27,617 bases of DNA from Zygnema cylindricum (taxonomy: Eukaryota > Streptophyta > Zygnematophyceae > Zygnematales > Zygnemataceae). The stretch is taken from the NCBI GenBank assembly GCA_037447655.1, contig JBBHKE010002523.1:250001-277617 (forward strand), in the 5' to 3' direction. Shown here one piece after another: positions 7,905-16,799 of the stretch. Position numbers and translations under genes: made by a program. The stretch's first letter is position 1, and each line of letters begins with the position of its first letter. The notes under the pieces are model-generated. The model ran no database searches. It was not told where the DNA came from and saw only the letters and a list, made by a program, of their open reading frames with translations.

Positions 7905-8689
7905 ATGATGACCTCATGGGTTGGGATATGGAGCCTTCAAAGGCTAATCATGCTAAAACATTTTTGTCCGAAGCTTAGAATGTCAGGGTCAGGGACAATC
8001 GCAGGCAACTCCGCTCTACCACGTCTTCACAGAAAAGGGACAACCAACCGATGGAACTAAAGGACCACATCCGCAAAGCCACCAGTCCTTTATCCCTCAC
8101 ACCCCGAGCTGTCCTTTTTAATAGTGACATTGGGATGGGCCTAAAACAGACCTATCTGCCTCCTCCGGCTCCAAAGAAACTTTTTCACGGTTTTGAGGGT
8201 TACAAAAAACCACAACTAGAAAAGGATGCTTAAACAACAAAAACAGATCAGGAATGGTTCAACCGAAACCTAGCTGAAAGACCAACAACAGATCCACCAA
8301 TTACACCTCTAAAAAGGAACTTTGACGCAGAAGAGGAAGAAGCAGTGGGGGGGGAACAGGAGAAATCAGAAGACAATGACTCACCCATTTCATCGCCCAA
8401 AGCTCACCCTCCTTCTTCTAAACCGGCAGTCATGTTGGTAGGACACTTGATGCCCTAGGCCTTGACTCACCTCAAAAGGCTAGCTTCCTCCCACAATTTG
8501 CCTGAAGAAATCCTCATTCAGGCGCTAGGGGCAAAGATTCACACCAGGAGAGAAAGGGTCGCGTTGGCAGAACCACCCAAGACAGTCTTCATGTCGGCAG
8601 AACCGAAAACTTCTATGGCAGATAGAGATTATAATGCCGAGTCAGTTGCTCATATTCTTAACACGACAGGTAATTTTATACTTAATGGA
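7905..8689 (+). pseudogene. Gypsy gag C-terminal / pre-protease region (copy B)
   Basis: One reading phase runs from 7901 to the protease, with stops at 7976, 8231 and about 8456. It includes KDHIRKATSPLSLTPRAVLF, a proline-rich stretch (YLPPPAPKKLFHGF), and an acidic stretch (NFDAEEEEAVGGEQEKSEDN). None of these is diagnostic by itself. The assignment comes from position upstream of the protease in the same frame. The first 109 bp are the counterpart of 1-109. No zinc knuckle was found, so either this family lacks one here or it lies upstream of the truncation. Function cannot be read from the sequence. Confidence 0.6.
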
Positions 8690-9142
8690 TACGGCGGTTA
8701 TCAAGATGTAGTGTTGTATAGCGGACCACTCCCTAACCTCATAACCACCTCAGCATTACAGAAAATGCCCGAGGAAAGCAGGCCAAAAATCAGTCCCAGT
8801 GAAATATGCCTAAGTACGGTCAGCAGTGTGAGCCATCCAGTATATGGCATCATTAAAGCAATGGAAATCGAATTCGCGGATGACGCAGGCCAACACATGC
8901 AAATTCAGCTCCCCTTCTTTGTGGTGGAAGGTAAGGAATTTGAAATTCTGTTGGGTATGGCTACAAAATATGCCCGAGTACGGTCAACAGTGAGAGCCAT
9001 CCAGTATATGGCATCATTAAAGCAATGGAAATCAAATTCGCGGGAAACGCACGCCAACACATGCACATTCATCTCCCATTCTTTGTGGTGGAAGGTAAGC
9101 AATTTGAAATTCAGTTTGGTATGGCTACGTGGACAAGGTTGA
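8690..9142 (+). pseudogene. Gypsy aspartic protease, catalytic Asp lost
   Basis: The stretch DVVLYSGPLPNLITTSALQK aligns with the retropepsin active-site strand, where the family has hydrophobic-D-S-G. Here the Asp codon reads TAT (Tyr). About 70 residues later, PFFVVEGKEFEILLGM matches the second conserved strand (F-x-V ... D-I-L-L-G). A 164-bp tandem duplication follows, and because 164 is not a multiple of three the frame is shifted after it. The protease would cleave the gag-pol polyprotein in particles. Both the Tyr and the frameshift make it inactive. Confidence in the family is good, though the fold is short and degenerate. Confidence 0.7.
8802..9129 (+). repeat. 164-bp tandem duplication inside the protease
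   Basis: Unit 1 (8802-8965) and unit 2 (8966-9129) align at a constant offset of 164 with no gaps but a number of substitutions (for example CAGCAGTGTGAGCC against CAACAGTGAGAGCC). The duplication is therefore not recent. It shifts the reading frame by two. Confidence 0.85.
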
Positions 9143-9499
9143 GCATGGAGTTGAGCACATGAAAGGAACAAGTTACAATTTCGGACCCAGAAAATCCAGA
9201 AGGCACCAAAGTGGTGGTCCCATTGGATTTATCGAACCGAGGGAAAACAACTCTCCCTGTATCTGGATTCTTTTCGGTGTACTCTGCATCCACCCCTTCA
9301 GAGTTGTTCGAAGATTTCCACCGATATTGCGAATTCCATCTAGGAATTCCCCATTTCCAAGCGGTGGGAAAGGGAGTATCAAAGCAGATTGGTACAGATG
9401 GCCACACTTCGGCGAGGAGTGGACAGGAGCCTTGCCGCCACATCATCCGGGACAGCAAGGTTCATCCAACCCAAACTCATTATGGTTCCTAATCCGGGG
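9130..9499 (+). pseudogene. Gypsy segment between protease and methyltransferase, function unknown
   Basis: The frame reads KEQVTISDPENPEGTKVVV, then FFSVYSASTPSELFEDFHRY, and carries on to a stop at about 9490. A neighbouring frame picks up near 9480 (PNPGKDFNRQVVSLDIPPSG) and leads into the methyltransferase. I recognise no domain. A linker or N-terminal extension of the methyltransferase within the gypsy polyprotein is a reasonable inference from position and continuous orientation. At least one frameshift lies between the two parts. Confidence 0.45.
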
Positions 9500-10569
9500 A
9501 AAGACTTCAACCGACAAGTGGTGTCATTAGATATCCCGCCCTCAGGACTCTGAATGCTCTCGCTATTTTCCAGCATTAGGTCCGACGAAGAAGCCGTCCT
9601 GATAGCAAGATACCAAGTAGAAACGTACTCGGCAGTCGGGATAAACCCAGACGCCCGTGCAGTCAGGTTGTACCAACTACAACAAGTGCACCAACTTTAC
9701 CCACTGCCACTCCTGGTGTCCGTCATGTCTAACTCTCACCGTACGCTCCCCGAAAATGTAGACAACATCACGGATTCACATTTGGAGAAGCTTGGAAGGG
9801 TTGACTTGGTGATCGTTGGATGGCCCTGTCAACGGTATTTGTTAGCGAGACAAGGCTGGGGACACCAGGATGTGCGAAGCAGAACATTTTTTCAAATGAC
9901 TCAACTTATAACAGAGTTATACGAACGCGAAGACACACCAGTGGGGTACGTCTTGGAAAATGTTCACCCCACAAATGATAATAGGAAACAGGTAGTCAAC
10001 AACTATAACCAAGTGACCAAGGTTTTGGGGACTCCTATAGTGTTTGATGTAGCTCAGGTCGGATCTAGAGCACACCGAATTTGGGCTTATTGGACCAACT
10101 TGGCTCCCCTTCGAGTCCTCCAACAACTGTTGAAAACACAAGTTCCAGATCCCAACTTTACAGTTCACATATCCTCACACCACGGCGAATGGCCACTCCT
10201 GTGACCACAGCCGACCGAACCCCCTTTTTCGGTTGCAATAAACTCAGGAATCCACGAAGGGCCCTACCAACCCTGGTATCCTTCCGTAACAGCCATCCTT
10301 ACCGAAAAGGCTCACCTGGAATGATCTTTGACAGTACAACCGTTACTTGGACCCCACCAAGTATCGAGGAACGTGAAAAGGCAATGGGATTTCGACTGAC
10401 AACCACAACAGCACCAGGGGTCTCGGCCTCAAAAAGGTGTAGTTTAATCAGGCAAAGTATGGATTTGAATGCAATTTCATGGGTGCTGCAACATACTTTG
10501 GCATTCTCTAGCCTCCAGTCCTCGAAGTCACGGGCAATATACCTTCAAGCTCCACAGTTGTTAGCCTAA
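9500..10569 (+). pseudogene. Cytosine-5 DNA methyltransferase domain (DNMT3/DRM-like) within the gypsy pol
   Basis: Motifs appear in the canonical order. Motif I region: LSLFSSIRS followed by a Tyr/Val strand (9554 on). Motif IV: VDLVIVGWPCQ, with the catalytic Pro-Cys intact. Motif VI: GYVLENVHP (E-N-V). Motif VIII region: QVGSRAHRIWAYWTNLAP. After a frameshift near 10200 come the target-recognition/motif IX region (PSIEEREKAMGF) and motif X (RQSMDLNAISWVLQ). The domain transfers methyl groups from S-adenosylmethionine to cytosine. The N-terminal SLF plus the E-N-V to A-H-R spacing resembles the DNMT3/DRM group. Motif I normally has glycines (F-x-G-x-G); here they read S, R and D, so cofactor binding is probably lost. 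Flanking protease and RT in the same orientation show it belongs to the element, not to a host gene. Confidence 0.85.
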
Positions 10570-10740
10570 GCAACTCTACAACTTTAAGGGGGGAGAGAGA
10601 CAAGAAGGGAAAAATTCAGCAAATTTCATTCAGAGAAAACACTGAACGTTGGAGTTTCCTCAATGGGGGGGAGCGCAGGCTCAGAACATGGCAGCGTAGG
10701 GGAAGTTGTTAGCAATAGCATTTTAGCAGTGGAGCAAGGG
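10570..10740 (+). other. Short linker between methyltransferase and RT
   Basis: No motif is recognisable. It is purine-rich (GGGGGGAGAGAGACAAGAAGGG) and broken in all frames. The same-phase reading into RT begins around 10740. Confidence 0.4.
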
Positions 10741-11004
10741 CAAACCCACAAGTAAAGGTGGAATTTGACATCTCCCTTTGGGGTCGGCCACCAGAAGCCT
10801 TGGCGCCACTAGAACCCGGTAAGATGGACTAGACTTTAGGGGAACCACTAGACCCACAGCAAAAGGCCCGGCTCTCAAAGTTGTTGGAGGAGAATGGGCA
10901 GGTGTTCTCTTGGTTTGACACAGATGTAGGGATCTATAAGGTGACCCTTTTTTGCATTGACCTTACCGATGAGACGGCGACTGTTAGGCAGAAACAATAC
11001 CCTC
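10741..11004 (+). pseudogene. Gypsy RT N-terminal part, cut by copia insertion
   Basis: The reading VKVEFDISLWGRPPEALAPL, a TAG, then LDPQQKARLSKLLEENGQVF and FDTDVGIYKVTLFCIDLTD, ending RQKQYPL, matches the region before the RT fingers of plant gypsy elements (L-L-E-x-x-x-x-V-F, then I-D-x-x-D ... R-Q-x-x-Y). The sequence stops at 11004 in the CCCTC target duplication and resumes in phase at 21653 (S-F-K-E-K-E-F). Confidence 0.8.
11000..11004. repeat. Target-site duplication CCCTC, left copy
   Basis: Identical to 21648-21652 on the other side of the copia element; 5 bp, as expected for copia integrase. The two copies define the element ends exactly. Confidence 0.9.
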
Positions 11005-11895
11005 TGAAATTCTGTGGTCTCCATTGACCCACAGAATGAGCAGCCTATGTAAAGCCTCTAGGATAATATTTGCCCCTTCTACTTTCCCGCTGAATAAGCG
11101 CCGCCCAGGCACACAAATATTATGACCACTGTCACCCTCGTGAGGAAAAGACTCCCCTGAGTCAAACGCAAAAAGAATCACTGAATTTGCTCACCTGAGC
11201 AGTAAGTTATGGCTGGTCAAAGATGACCTTTATAGTTACAAGCTCTCTTAGAGAGAGAGAGGTACCTAAATATTACTAAGTCTCGGTCTGCCTACTCACG
11301 ACTACCTACTATTAAACCCTAGTCCAATAGGAACACTATAAAGTACAAGAAGGTACAATGGGCGATGTACTTATTGTACGACCATTGTACGACAAGGTCT
11401 ACAAGGTGACACCTATCATATCGGAAGCCATGGTTCCTCCTCCCATCTTCTCCGGTATCAAATAATGTGGCGCCACGTGGCACCGCGTGACGCTATCTCC
11501 GTATGCCGCCATAAAGCTCACTTCGCGTGGCGGCTATAATGCCGGCCGTCCGATCAAAACATATTTTACACGGTTCAGATTCGCGTACATGCAGAAATTG
11601 CTCCTTTTGGTTAGTCTGCTGTTAATTAGCTGTTTCGTTAATGTTTATATATTTATGAAACCCATCACGTGTATCGTTTTGAACGCTTTAATGGTTAAGG
11701 CGTTAGGCTATATATAATCTAGAGGTCACAGGTTCAAATCTAGATCTAGACATCATTTTAGTAAAATACCCTTAACTGTAAAAACTGTCACTTTCTAAAT
11801 ATGGCGGCAGCCATGGCGCGCCTTTGATCCTTACTCTCTTTCTTTAAAACAAAATTAAAATAGGGAAGTGAACTATTAATTACCTCTTTCCAACA
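11005..11895 (-). repeat. Copia element 3, 3' LTR (891 bp)
   Basis: TGAAATTCTG...TTTCCAACA on the plus strand. It contains a TATA box (11227-11234), leader hairpin (11150-11163), G-boxes (11474-11479, 11666-11671) and a tRNA-like segment (11689-11760). The U3 stem-loop seen in the other subfamilies is reduced to its GGCAGCCATGG arm, without the conserved loop. Confidence 0.9.
11689..11760 (+). other. tRNA-like segment in element 3, 3' LTR
   Basis: TAATGGTTAAGGCGTTAGG resembles the D-arm/A-box of Ser/Leu-type tRNAs. AGGTTCAAATC (11730-11740) matches the B-box. TTTT follows at 11757-11760. It is present on the strand opposite to gag-pol. Confidence 0.5.
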
Positions 11896-11907
11896 CTCCC
11901 CTTAATT
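11896..11907 (-). promoter_or_regulatory. Polypurine tract (element 3)
   Basis: The minus strand reads AATTAAGGGGAG immediately before the 3' LTR start TGTTG. It lies right after the RNase H stop region. Confidence 0.8.
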
Positions 11908-11908
11908 C

Positions 11909-12442
11909 CTAGTCACTTTTCAATTTTAATCCACAGTTTTCTCTGCAATAAATCAACTTAGGGGAAGGCACTGCTTTTGTCATCATGTCTGCAATCATTT
12001 CTCTATCACTTTTATGAACCAGTTTAATAATTTTATTTTCTACCTTCTCTCTGACAAAGCTTAGTCTAATATCCATATGCTTAGCTTTGAAATGATGTTT
12101 CGGATTAGCTGCAATCGAGATAGCAGCTTGATTATCACAAAAAACATTTTGAGTTCCAGACTTCATGAACCCAAGTTCTTCAAGAAGAGATTTAACCCAC
12201 ATTAATTCTTTAGTGGCAGCACAGGAAGCCATGTATTCAGCCTCAATAGTGGACTGAGCAACTACTTTTTGTTGCTTGCTACTCCAACAACATGCACCGG
12301 ATCCAATTTGCAACACATATCCAGTCGTACACCTCCTTAAAGGCACATCTCCATAACTGGCATCACTTGAAGTGGTGATGTCAGTGTGCTCCCCTTCCAA
12401 ATGTAACCATAATTCCCTTGTCCCCACCAGATACCTCATCAC
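11909..12442 (-). pseudogene. Ty1/copia RNase H domain (element 3)
   Basis: A 177-codon frame in phase with the RT frame upstream, separated by one TAG where relatives have Trp (R-D-W-E-A-A-K). It contains SSDASYGD, STIEAEYMASC and VFCDNQAAISIAANPKHHF, so the acidic core residues are intact, unlike the element 2 copy. It ends with MIADMMTKAVPSPK and a short tail right at the polypurine tract. Confidence 0.9.
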
Positions 12443-12457
12443 CCTTTTGGCAGCCTC

Positions 12458-14084
12458 CTAATCTCTCTTTCTTGGTTCATTTAGATTTCTACTAAGGACA
12501 CCTACAGCTGCAGCTATATCCGGACGGGTACAGTTCATAAAATAAATTAAACTGCCTACAATCTGCCGATAAGGGATATTTTCCATAAATTTTCTTTCTA
12601 TCTCGTCCATCTCATCATAAATGATGAATATTCCTCCCTCTTCACTCCCCTCACTCACTTTCTTCAAATCCATGGGAGTAGTACATCCGTTTGCTTTCTC
12701 CATTTGAAATTTTTCTAGCATATTACCGATTGCTTCTTTTTGAGTGAGTCTTATAATTCTATTCCCTTTATCTCTCTCCATCTGAATTCCCAAAATGTAC
12801 TTTGGTTCCCAAAGATCTTTCATATCAAAACTGCTTCTAAGATCTCGTTTTAGTTTGTTAATTTTATCCAAGGACTTGTTTAAGACCAACAAATCATCCA
12901 CATAAATAGAAATGAATATCACTCCATTCTCATCCTCAAATAAATATATAGAGTGATCTGAACTAATTCTGATATACCCCAAACCGGTCAGAAATTCGTC
13001 GAGCTTTATATTCCACTGTCGCGGGGCTTGCTTAAGCCCATAGAGTGACTTTATCAGTTTGCAAACTTTGTTTTCTTCCCCACTTTCCACGAATCCTTCC
13101 GGTTGCCTCATGTAAATTTCTTCTTCCAACTCTCCGTGCAAAAAGGCAGTTTTAATATCCATCTGGTGGATTTCCATATCCTCCGCTGCGGCTATACTTA
13201 AAAGGATTCTAACAGAAGGAAATCTGACTACAGGTGCAAAGGTTTCTTCGTAGTCTATCCCCTCTTTCTGTTTATAACCTTTTGCAACTAACCTAGCTTT
13301 GTACCTCTCAATGGTATTATCCAGGTTTAATTTAAGTTTAAACACCCACTTACATCCGATCAGTTTTCGGTCCGGTGGACAATCTACCAACTCCCATGTA
13401 TTGGCTTCCATGATAGACGCCATTTCTTCATTTATAGCTTTGATCCACCGGCTACTTTCTAGAGTGTTTATGGCCTCTAAGTATGTTTGAGGTTCATTTG
13501 GGTGAGACATCTTTGTGAGTTGGTTATTTACTTGTCTTTCTTGAAGTCGTTTACTACTTCTTCTTCCCCCTTCAAAATCGGACGCCGGTATGGAAGGCAT
13601 CCTTCGGTTTCGTTTTGGGAGATTTTCAGCTCCCCTATCTTCCAATTCCGGTGTCTCATCAAGTTCCTCATCCGTTTCCACTTCGTATTGTGGCTTTGCC
13701 TCGGATGTTGTCCTTTCCTCCCTCTCCTTTGGTAGATCTGCAGATTTTTCTTTTTCTCCCTCTTCCTTCTCTTCATTTTCAAAGTCAAAGTCAGAAAAGT
13801 GATCCGTTTCAAATCTGATTTTGACTTCCTTATTATATTTGAATGGATCAATGGACTTCTCTTCATTCATCACCACAATGTGTTTTACCAGAATTATATC
13901 TCTCTTTTTCAAGTCATACACTCGGTATCCTTTTGTGCTCTCATCATATCCTACAAGATATCCTGGTTTCCCTCTTCCCTCTAACTTCCATTTAGTCTTA
14001 TCGGAATCCAAACTGTTGACTTGACTTCTGAACACTCTCAAACTAGACAAATCAAGCTTTCTTCCTGTCCACCTCTCATACGGA
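12458..14084 (-). pseudogene. Ty1/copia RT and integrase C-terminal part (element 3)
   Basis: The longest open pol segment in the window: 530 codons to 14050, with the phase continuing to the nested insertion at 14084. In order it has [10 protein letters not shown] and the integrase C-terminal stretch ([20 protein letters not shown]), an acidic linker (about residues 70-140), then [73 protein letters not shown] and [15 protein letters not shown] with an intact YVDD box. The RT-RNase H connection ([20 protein letters not shown]) follows. It is dead only because of damage elsewhere in the polyprotein. Confidence 0.92.
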
Positions 14085-14089
14085 GTTTT
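14085..14089. repeat. Target-site duplication of the gag-only element, left copy (GTTTT)
   Basis: The right copy at 18520-18524 is GTTTC, so 4 of 5 bases match. With a single GTTTC the integrase of element 3 reads in phase across the site (K-E-E-T-P-Y-E-R-W), which supports this as the target duplication with one later substitution. Confidence 0.75.
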
Positions 14090-15019
14090 TGTTGTTTTGA
14101 AAAGTCAGTTTCGTGCTTAACTGCTAATTGGATTTAATATGGAGGTTTGAATAGATTCACGGATTGGGGGAGCGAAGGGTTTGATAATTAAAGTTACGTA
14201 AAAGATTCATTGAGTGGTGTGAACAAGCAATGACGAATGGACGGCGGATCGCGAAGCGATCCGATGTAAAATAAATGGAATGTTGAAATAGGCGCCGCCG
14301 GTACGGAGCAGCTGCGACGCAGTTAAGTCAACGCAGTTGCGGCTATCTTCATGATCCGTACGGAAAGCGCAGACAGCGTAACTACGGATAATATGAATAG
14401 GATAGATTTCAAGTAGTGATGATTAAGCTTAGTGGTAGCTTAGTTTCTGACATACGAAGAGTACGGTGTAAATATTCTGTACAACAGAGGTTTGTCTTTT
14501 TGACTAATTAGGTTATTAGAGTAGATACAGTACGGCTGGTATGCCTCCGTACTCTGAGTATAACTTGAAGGACTTAGATTATTTTATGTATCGCAGTCAA
14601 GTTAATCAAAGCTATGGCAGACTGTTTTCTGCATCTTTGACCTGTTGGTGTGATCACTCTGATTGGTGCTTTCATGTGAAACTTTGTGGAGTTATTCTAT
14701 GATATAGAATCTATATGTGTGTGAAGTTTCATTGTATTCCAGTATCTCTGTAAGATTCTGTGATCAGTCTAAGTGGCTAGTTTGTGAAGCTGTCAACTAC
14801 ATTTGGGAAACTCTGGAGCTTATATCTTCTAGATGCCTTGGTGGATTTGGCTGTAACTTTGGGAGTTTACAGTGTATATGATATACTGCATATTGGTGCA
14901 GTTTGAGATCATTTTGTTTATTGTGGAGTAATCTGTGTCGTCTGAAACACAGCTGTTTTTGAGGTAGTCTGTGGGTGTTTCCGTGAGTAATCCATGGCTG
15001 CAATAAGCTATGGACAACA
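14090..15019 (+). repeat. Gag-only element, 5' LTR (930 bp)
   Basis: TGTTGTTTTG...GACAACA, with 5-bp perfect inverted termini TGTTG/CAACA. It includes a perfect hairpin at 14245-14263. It contains the gag ATG at 14994, 26 nt before the LTR end. It is not obviously similar to the LTRs of elements 1-4 beyond the shared ends and PBS. Confidence 0.92.
14245..14263. other. Perfect hairpin CGGATCGC-GAA-GCGATCCG in LTR
   Basis: An 8-bp stem with a 3-nt loop, unchanged in the 3' LTR (17745-17763). Confidence 0.6.
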
Positions 15020-16799
15020 GGTTATGGGCCCACACCCATGGCTACCTGTATTTGATGGATCAAAATATCACTATTGGAAGTGTGCGCTCGAGAGCTACTT
15101 CGAGATGATGGAACTAATGGATGTGGTGGACGGTACCTTGGCCGAAACTTCAAATGGATGGAAAAGTAAAAATCATGAGTGTCTAAGGGTTATTAAGAAC
15201 TCCTTGACTCCGGATTTAGTAATGTCATACATAAGTGTTAAAAAGGCAGCTGAATTATGGAAGTGCTTAGAAAGTATGTATGCAAAGACTTCTTTATATC
15301 ATTGGCTTAGTAGTGTTACCAAAATAGTTGAACACAAGGATGTAGGAGGTAGTATGGAGAAACACTGTATTCACTTACAAGCATTATTTGCAGAAAATGA
15401 TTTGGCAGGAGGAAACTTTACAGATGCTCAAGAAGCTATCTTGTTAATGAGAAGTCTACCTAAAGAATATAAGAATGCACTAGATCGATTGACTTTAATT
15501 GATAAAAATGATTGGAGCGTAACTGTAGCTAGACGAGTTATTTTAGATGAAGAGGCTAATAGAAGGGTCTTATCAAGTGAAAGGAATATAAAGGAATCTA
15601 AGTCACAATTTCAGAAATTTAAAAGTAATAGTGAGTTCGGAGATCGACCAAAGAATTGTTTTTACTGTAATGATTTAGGACATACCTTCAGGGTATGTCC
15701 ATCGTATAAAAGTGCATGTGTTACGGGAAATTTCAGAGATGGATGGGACAACAACCTAGTTCGAACCCCAACAAGAAAGGAATCAAGTGATTTCGTGAGT
15801 GAGAGACAAGACTCGACAAATGACAAAAGGCATACACCGTGTGTTGACGAATTTATCTACTTACCGACCGTGTGTGTTGTTTGGAATGGAGTAAAGGAGG
15901 AGATGACAGAAAAGGATTTGGTGTCTGTCCCTGTTCACGACGTCAGATTGGTGAGTAACAAAGAGTTAAAGGAGGAAGAGTTATTTGAAGAAAGAGAAAT
16001 TAGAGGAAGTGAAGGTTACTTGGAAGTGGAAGTCGAAAAATACTTAAATATAAAAACTAATACATTAAACCCAGTATTTCCAGAAGGACCGGGTGAAGAT
16101 ATGAAGAAAATTGGAATTAGGAATGAGGTGTATAATGTGGAAACAGGTGAAAGGAGTTTTGCCACCGAAGATAGTGTGGTGAAGGAGAAAAGAGAGAGGG
16201 ACACGATTTTTGTGACCGTATCAGATGACAAATCTGTGAGTGAAAGTTTCTTACAAGAAAGGTTGTTAACTAAAGTAAGAGGAGTTGAAGGAAGAGATGG
16301 CCACTTTGAAGCAGAAACTAGAAATAAGGTGGACGTGAAAATTGGTGAACTAGGAGAAGAACAAAGAAAAACTGTTCAGAAAATTGGAGTGAGAAAAGAA
16401 GTTTGTGGGAGTGAAAAATGTAATAGAAATGCAAAAGTTAAAAATATAGGAAAGAAAAACTGCAAGAAAAGAGTGCAGCTGAAAAGAAGAAGAATCAAAA
16501 CTAGAATTTCTCAAATGAATGAAGTTGCTGGAAGTAGCAAATGTATGGCGAAAAACATAAAGGTGAAACATAAAACTAGTATTTTTGACATTAAACGAGG
16601 AGAAAATTGTGACAGAAGTGTAAACTTTAAAACAAGACAAAAGATCATGAGGAAAACAAAAAGAAGATGTAAAATTCAAAGGATCAGTGGTAGAAGAAAA
16701 CATGCTCAGAAAGTGATCAAGAGAAGAGAGCGGGAGAAATGTTTTTCTGGAGAACGTGAAGCTAGAGAAATCTTAATTTTGGAAAAACTTATATTATAA
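14994..16799 (+). CDS. Intact gag-type protein with novel charged C-terminus (601 aa)
   Basis: The start ATG lies in the LTR, and the frame crosses the PBS (MAAISYGQQVMGPHPWLPVF). Residues about 1-200 are a copia-type gag: FDGSKYHYWK, AAELWKCLESMYAKTSLY, LLMRSLPKEYKNALDRL. A zinc knuckle follows at C222-x2-C225-x4-H230-x4-C235 (CFYCNDLGHTFRVC). After it, no pol begins. Instead there is an acidic stretch with two loosely similar units (about residues 305-388 and 403-484; compare KKIGIRNEVYNVE with QKIGVRKEVCGSE). The last 120 or so residues are very rich in Lys/Arg (CKKRVQLKRRRIKTRI, RKTKRRCKIQR). No signal peptide or membrane segment is seen. Likely role: particle and RNA packaging for mobilisation by another element. 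The C-terminal function is unknown. An alternative start is the ATG inside the PBS. Confidence 0.85.
   Translation: MAAISYGQQVMGPHPWLPVFDGSKYHYWKCALESYFEMMELMDVVDGTLAETSNGWKSKNHECLRVIKNSLTPDLVMSYISVKKAAELWKCLESMYAKTSLYHWLSSVTKIVEHKDVGGSMEKHCIHLQALFAENDLAGGNFTDAQEAILLMRSLPKEYKNALDRLTLIDKNDWSVTVARRVILDEEANRRVLSSERNIKESKSQFQKFKSNSEFGDRPKNCFYCNDLGHTFRVCPSYKSACVTGNFRDGWDNNLVRTPTRKESSDFVSERQDSTNDKRHTPCVDEFIYLPTVCVVWNGVKEEMTEKDLVSVPVHDVRLVSNKELKEEELFEEREIRGSEGYLEVEVEKYLNIKTNTLNPVFPEGPGEDMKKIGIRNEVYNVETGERSFATEDSVVKEKRERDTIFVTVSDDKSVSESFLQERLLTKVRGVEGRDGHFEAETRNKVDVKIGELGEEQRKTVQKIGVRKEVCGSEKCNRNAKVKNIGKKNCKKRVQLKRRRIKTRISQMNEVAGSSKCMAKNIKVKHKTSIFDIKRGENCDRSVNFKTRQKIMRKTKRRCKIQRISGRRKHAQKVIKRREREKCFSGEREAREILILEKLIL
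15020..15033 (+). promoter_or_regulatory. Primer-binding site, half-tRNA iMet type (gag-only element)
   Basis: GGTTATGGGCCCAC directly follows the LTR end CAACA. It gives fourteen bases complementary to the initiator tRNA-Met anticodon arm. The ATG inside pairs with the CAT anticodon and is in frame with gag. Confidence 0.8.

Noticed and set aside
9173-9382. Minus-strand ORFs across the gypsy protease-methyltransferase region
   Set aside because: They are shadows of plus-strand coding sequence with no recognisable domain.
9500-10569. A host DNA methyltransferase gene
   Set aside because: No intron signals or host context; protease upstream and RT downstream lie on the same strand with no boundary or target duplication between them.
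16200-16799. Envelope-like gene in the gag-only element
   Set aside because: No signal peptide, membrane helix or glycosylation-rich ectodomain; the stretch is charged and in the same frame as gag.
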